A program made the position numbers and the translations under genes. 64,000 nucleotides of DNA from Paralvinella palmiformis (taxonomy: Eukaryota > Annelida > Polychaeta > Terebellida > Alvinellidae), in assembly GCA_025642065.1 (NCBI GenBank), contig JAODUP010000942.1, positions 52,501-116,500 of the forward strand, in the 5' to 3' direction. The notes beneath the pieces were generated by a model, which made no database searches, was not told where the DNA came from, and worked only from the letters and a program-made list of their open reading frames with translations. The first letter of the stretch is position 1; each line of letters opens with the position of its first letter. This document shows, in pieces, positions 61,171 to 64,000 of the stretch.

Positions 61171-64000
61171 AACAATGATATATACCCAAACACATAAATA
61201 TAGACGGGCAGAGAGAGAATGGTGGAGACCAAGAATAGGTTACGATGGCTTATAGCTGTAGATTATTACTTGTGGATTTGTAGTATTGATGTGTTGTTAT
61301 CAAATGTATTGTATACGATAAATTTTCTTGAATTATTATTATTATTATAATTAATATTATTATGAAGATTATTATTATTAACAGTTATATAAATATAATA
61401 TTCGCTTTCTAGTAATTCGTAATAATACTAAATTATATTTAAATCTATTTACCTATAATCTACATCACTATCAATTTATTATCAACACAGATCGTCTTGG
61501 TGAGCTTAGAGATGATATAACATTAGATTACGCCGACCTACAGTCAGAGGTACCCAGTACTGTAGGTTTAACGGGTGGCGGGCTCAGGAAGCCTAAGCTG
61601 GGACTTCTAAAAAAGAAGAAATCCAACAAAGGTAAGCTCAATTAGCGTGCGCGCACGCGTCTGTGTCCATTATGATCAGTTACGTGAAAACATAATTAAT
61701 TAGAACCAACTAAAAGGAACAGTTCACCTGCATTTCAAATTTTCAGGTCTGATATAACTCTGTTCACAAATATTATAAAATAATTATATCAAAATGTGAA
61801 CACGATCAACCATATATTAAATAATCCACTTGTTGCCTAATCGACTGTTAATGGTCTGTGCTCGACGCCAATTTGAAGTTAGACAGAGACCGAAAGCTCC
61901 TGAATGCTGACGTCACATGATACAAGCTGTTTTCACCGGAAGTCTGTATAACGTGTTAAAAGGCATGTAAACACGTGTTCGCCAAGAATAATTCCGAAAC
62001 AAAAAACAAAACAAAACCAAAACAACCCGTAGTTAATCTAGTTAAAATTATATCATGAATGACATACAACCGTATCAGTTTGAACCAGAAGGAATATTAC
62101 AAGATCAAGACTATTCTGTTTGTATCGAAGAAAATTCACTCATCAAAGAAAGCGCGAGAAGAACCGGGAATAAGAGTTAAGAGTTACTGACTGGTGTTCA
62201 CCACTCAATGTGAACTCTGTGTTCCAATGGACTCCGAGAAGGAATATCTTTGTTGAAATTCTTTACAGAATGTGTACGGTATTTTAACTGAATCATATGT
62301 AAAATGTGTATCACAACATCCTACATTTTCTGCTGTGTGTTTAAACAGTGGTGTTTTATAAGTGGTATCTGTAATAATATACCGAATTACCGATGCGTTA
62401 ATGCACAACTCCGGCGAATGAAATCTCGTTTCGTTATTGGTAGTCGTGCGTGGTAATCGTTGAGTAGTGCACAAATGGCTAATATACTAATGTGTATACA
62501 TGATAACTAAGCTACAGCAAATTTGACCTGAGTTAGCTTGGAAAAGGCTTCAGTATCCTTTTGTCAGGTAAACTCGGAGCACTTGACTTTTTTTTCCTTT
62601 CTGCCTTAGAATCTGGATTCGAAGAAAAAAAGGTCCGTTAATGACGTAATGGTAGCCACCCAGTAAATTGGATTATTTCCTTTTATCTATGATATCAGGT
62701 ATATTTGGTGATTATTGTTGGGGAATTTGGGGTTCCTTTTATTAGCATTACACATTTAAGGCATGTTATATGAGGGTTAACTGTTCATTTAATTGCAACT
62801 ACTAAAGTAATTTGGGCTAATTCCGTGAATTTTGCTGAAATGTTAACATAAGCAATCAGCTTATACGCTTTTCATTAGACTTGACCCCTTAAAGGGACAG
62901 TCCACCATCAGAAAATATTTTTAGATGTGTAACGCTTAAAACATTAACCAAAAATTCCACCATAATAATTACAAAATTTACCTGATATCATAGATATAGG
63001 GAAATAATCCAAATTATTGGAGGGCCGCCATTACAGCTGTACCGGAAGCCAGATTCGAAGGCAGGAAGGAGAAAACTGAAATGCTCCGACGTCACATAGG
63101 CACTATCATCTAGACTGACGCGGATTATAGTTTATCTTGAGCGTTAATTTCTGAGCCATTTTGAATAATCTTCCTCTTGTCAGGTTCCTTCTGGCTCAAA
63201 CTGATATGGTTGTATGTCATTCATGACGTAATTTTAACATGATAATGCCGTTTAGTTCTGGAATAATTCTTTGCTCACACTTGTTTACATGCCTTTGTAT
63301 GGGATCTACAGACTTCAGGTCAACTGGATACGCTGAAGTGACGTCAGCATTCAGGAGCTTCCGGTCTCTGTCTAGCTTCGAAATGGCGGCACCCACAGGC
63401 CACTAAGCATCGATTAAATATCACTTTGAGCAGGATTATTTAATATGTGGGTGATCGTTTACACATTTTAACATTATTTATGATATTTGTGAGTATAGCT
63501 GTATTAGTCCTGAAAATTTGAACTGAAGGTGGACTATCCCTTTAAATACCACTTTATTGTCCTGATAGTTTACTCTACTAGATATTCCTAGACCAGGAGA
63601 AACCCATCTTAAAAATAATACCCAACAGAAACATGGAATAAAACATTTAACAAAATATCTATTAAAGTCATCACTTTAAGGCCAACCTTCATGTTAAACA
63701 TGCTGTTGGTAATAGAGACTTGGCCAAAATGGGGGTGGGACAACATAAAGAATGCCTGAATAAGTATATTATCGGAAGGCGCTTATTAACGGAGTGGAAT
63801 CATCTACTTGAACGTGTAATTAATTCCTACTTAAATGGTCATCTGAAATTTTTTAAATCTTAAGTACCATGGTTAACCTCGTTGGCAATGTATTCTAAGG
63901 TTAATTGATTATGAAATAGTGTTGTGTTGTAACCGAATTATTGGTATGTTTTTTTTTTCTTCAGGCAAAGGAATGCGATCATTTCTGGATCTAGATCAGC
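53682..64000 (+). CDS. Unrecognised gene, at least ten exons, possibly a type II membrane protein (partial, 3' end outside)
   Basis: Proposed exons: 53682-53866, 54568-54751, 56590-56635, 56862-56908, 57257-57429, 58866-58921, 60107-60160, 60681-60716, 61491-61631 and 63965-64000 (cut by the edge). All have AG/GT borders and every phase agrees, which is hard to get by chance over nine junctions. Exon 1 is the least sure: it begins MSGEKTPRARSDM, then a hydrophobic segment VGVFCVLACLISILVPLIWL, suggesting a short cytoplasmic N-terminus and a single anchor, but its donor (GTATAG) is weak. Exon 2 gives DVVMEIVSVYDMRPSSGRKR and an acidic stretch. Later exons are polar: YLPPLPQQEKTKT, WDCANPALRQLSS, RRRSNRSIVIPSTPPQKN, YCDYVRGVLNTKPDDIRP, LGELRDDITLDYADLQ, then a lysine-rich KPKLGLLKKKKSNKGKG. 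No enzymatic motif, Gly-X-Y repeat or known domain is seen in the visible ~320 residues. The ectodomain or functional domain may follow outside the window. If exon 1 is wrong, the ATG at 54569 is the next start. Confidence 0.6.
54221..54295. repeat. Two (TA)n tracts in intron 1 of the unrecognised gene
   Basis: TA runs at 54221-54246 and 54262-54294, separated by a short spacer. Another TA tract lies at 54781-54822, just after the exon 2 donor. Confidence 0.95.
55190..56310 (-). mobile_element. CR1/L2-like LINE, internal and 3' part, pseudogenised
   Basis: Minus-strand translation shows, in order, NRTKYPRRFD-like pre-RT sequence, LIKKPILDRND (usual LLKKPSLD), RPVSNL, LILFDLLSLSDTVDH (usual DLSAAFDTVDH), VLNWFASYLSDR, GVPQES (usual GVPQGSVLGP) and HGYAEDAQLYI (usual YADDTQLY). 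Stops and frameshifts break it. The catalytic YADD is changed to YAED. Its 3' region, AATAAAGCACCAAAACTG then GCGCTGTATATG, resembles the LINE at 29.2 kb. It lies in intron 2 of the unrecognised gene. Confidence 0.85.
56925..57165. repeat. (GTGA)n tract next to an exon
   Basis: About 200 bp of GTGA/GTGAGT-type tetranucleotide repeat with interruptions, starting near the donor at 56909 and ending about 90 bp before the exon at 57257. The repeat itself contains many GTGAGT hexamers, the consensus 5' splice donor. Confidence 0.95.
58808..58858. repeat. (ATT)n microsatellite directly before an exon
   Basis: About 50 bp of ATT repeat ending 8 bp before the exon at 58866, so it takes the place of the usual polypyrimidine tract in front of GCCTTTAG. 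Confidence 0.92.
59015..59062. repeat. (CA)n/(CG)n microsatellite
   Basis: CA repeat interrupted by a GCGCGC run, immediately upstream of a tRNA-like unit. Confidence 0.95.
59068..59225 (+). mobile_element. tRNA-like SINE, single copy of its type here
   Basis: TCCGGTAGTACAGCGATTAG then GAGGTTGTGAGTTCGAAG resembles A and B boxes of a tRNA. The body (GTGTTTGTGGGGTCTATGCT, CCCATCGGCCGTACGCTCTA) does not match families A-C. Confidence 0.5.
59384..59473 (+). other. Possible alternative terminal exon of the unrecognised gene
   Basis: A strong acceptor (TTTTCTTTTCAG) is followed by a frame that joins in phase with the exon ending at 58921 and adds TPFDFRHFCFNLVLVV before a stop at 59431-59433. AATAAA lies at 59468-59473. 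Use of this exon would give a short isoform ending before the lysine-rich part. The added peptide has no recognised function. Confidence 0.3.
60281..60340. repeat. 18 bp tandem repeat, three copies
   Basis: TTTCACCTGGTGAGTGTG is repeated three times with minor changes, the first and last being imperfect. Each copy holds a GTGAGT donor-like hexamer, 120 bp after the real donor at 60161. Confidence 0.85.
60500..60528. repeat. (TA)n microsatellite
   Basis: Short TA run in the intron between exons ending at 60160 and starting at 60681. Confidence 0.95.
61107..61166. repeat. (GA)n microsatellite
   Basis: About 60 bp of nearly perfect GA repeat in the intron before the exon at 61491. Confidence 0.97.
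61711..62793 (+). mobile_element. Non-autonomous TIR DNA element, copy 2 (longest), with P2X7-like remnant
   Basis: Ends are degraded versions of the TIR (AAAGGAACAGTTCACC at left, GTTAACTGTTCATTTAA at right). From about 62055 it reads MNDIQPYQFEPEG, then an acidic stretch. After a frameshift near 62180 it gives MDSEKEYLC-stop-NSLQNVY, CVSQHPTFSAVCLNSGVL. The pattern LC, then HP.F.AVCLN..VL, is that of the zinc-binding cysteine-rich intracellular (ballast) domain of P2X7-type receptors and related invertebrate proteins. About 400 bp of this coding remnant is absent from copies 1 and 3. It is non-functional as a protein. It lies in the intron before the exon at 63965. Confidence 0.7.
62889..63545 (-). 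mobile_element. Non-autonomous TIR DNA element, copy 3 (intact ends)
   Basis: 657 bp with inverted ends TTAAAGGGACAGTCCACC and, at the other end, GGTGGACTATCCCTTTAA. Both ends begin with TTAA, which may be the target site. On the minus strand it reads MNDIQPYQFEPEG followed by a quick stop. It is about 95 bp from copy 2 and in the opposite orientation, and ends 419 bp before the exon at 63965. Confidence 0.8.

Noticed and set aside
1..64000. CRISPR arrays, operons or other prokaryotic features
   Set aside because: The tandem arrays here (19.4, 50.3 and 57.0 kb) have no unique spacers, and the genes are intron-bearing.

Overview
This is intron-rich, AT-rich metazoan DNA with no prokaryotic features. 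Exons are short (36-195 bp), bounded by GT/AG, and separated by introns of 0.2-10 kb packed with decayed transposons, tRNA-derived SINEs, CR1/L2-like LINE tails, TA/CA/GA microsatellites and minisatellites. The repeat types and the divergence of the recognised genes suggest an invertebrate. A mollusc or other lophotrochozoan is my best guess, but that is inference; no sequence here names the species.

Three host genes are supported. (1) About 1.87-10.95 kb, minus strand: part of an F-box/WD40 gene. Four exons are seen (one upstream of the F-box, one with the second half of the F-box, one with the junction into the propeller, one with WD repeats); the rest runs past the left edge or was not found. 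(2) 19,091-45,276, plus strand: a complete 12-exon ACTR6/ARP6 gene (398 codons plus stop; all splice phases agree), an actin-related subunit of the SRCAP/SWR1-type H2A.Z-depositing remodeller. Its first intron is 9.9 kb. (3) About 53.7-64.0 kb, plus strand: an unrecognised gene of at least ten small phase-compatible exons running off the right edge. It may begin with a type II membrane-anchor exon. I cannot name its family.

Layout: 0.17-0.83 kb, a TIR element with a fragment like the P2X7 intracellular domain; 0.83-11 kb, F-box/WD40 exons and introns; 11-19 kb, intergenic with SINE-like repeats including a ~375 bp inverted pair; 19-45 kb, ACTR6, whose intron 1 holds a minisatellite, a 1.8 kb hAT-type non-autonomous element with a perfect 8 bp target duplication, and a hAT-like transposase pseudogene broken by a LINE; 45-53.7 kb, intergenic with SINEs, a 22 bp minisatellite and a LINE-like scrap; 53.7-64 kb, the unrecognised gene, whose introns hold a minus-strand CR1/L2-like LINE and a tail-to-tail pair of the same TIR element seen at the left edge.

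The three genes show no sign of working together. The most unusual content is the TIR element family carrying P2X7-like coding remnants, the hAT element with intact termini, the nested LINE-in-hAT, and a tandem unit with a conserved hairpin in ACTR6 intron 11.
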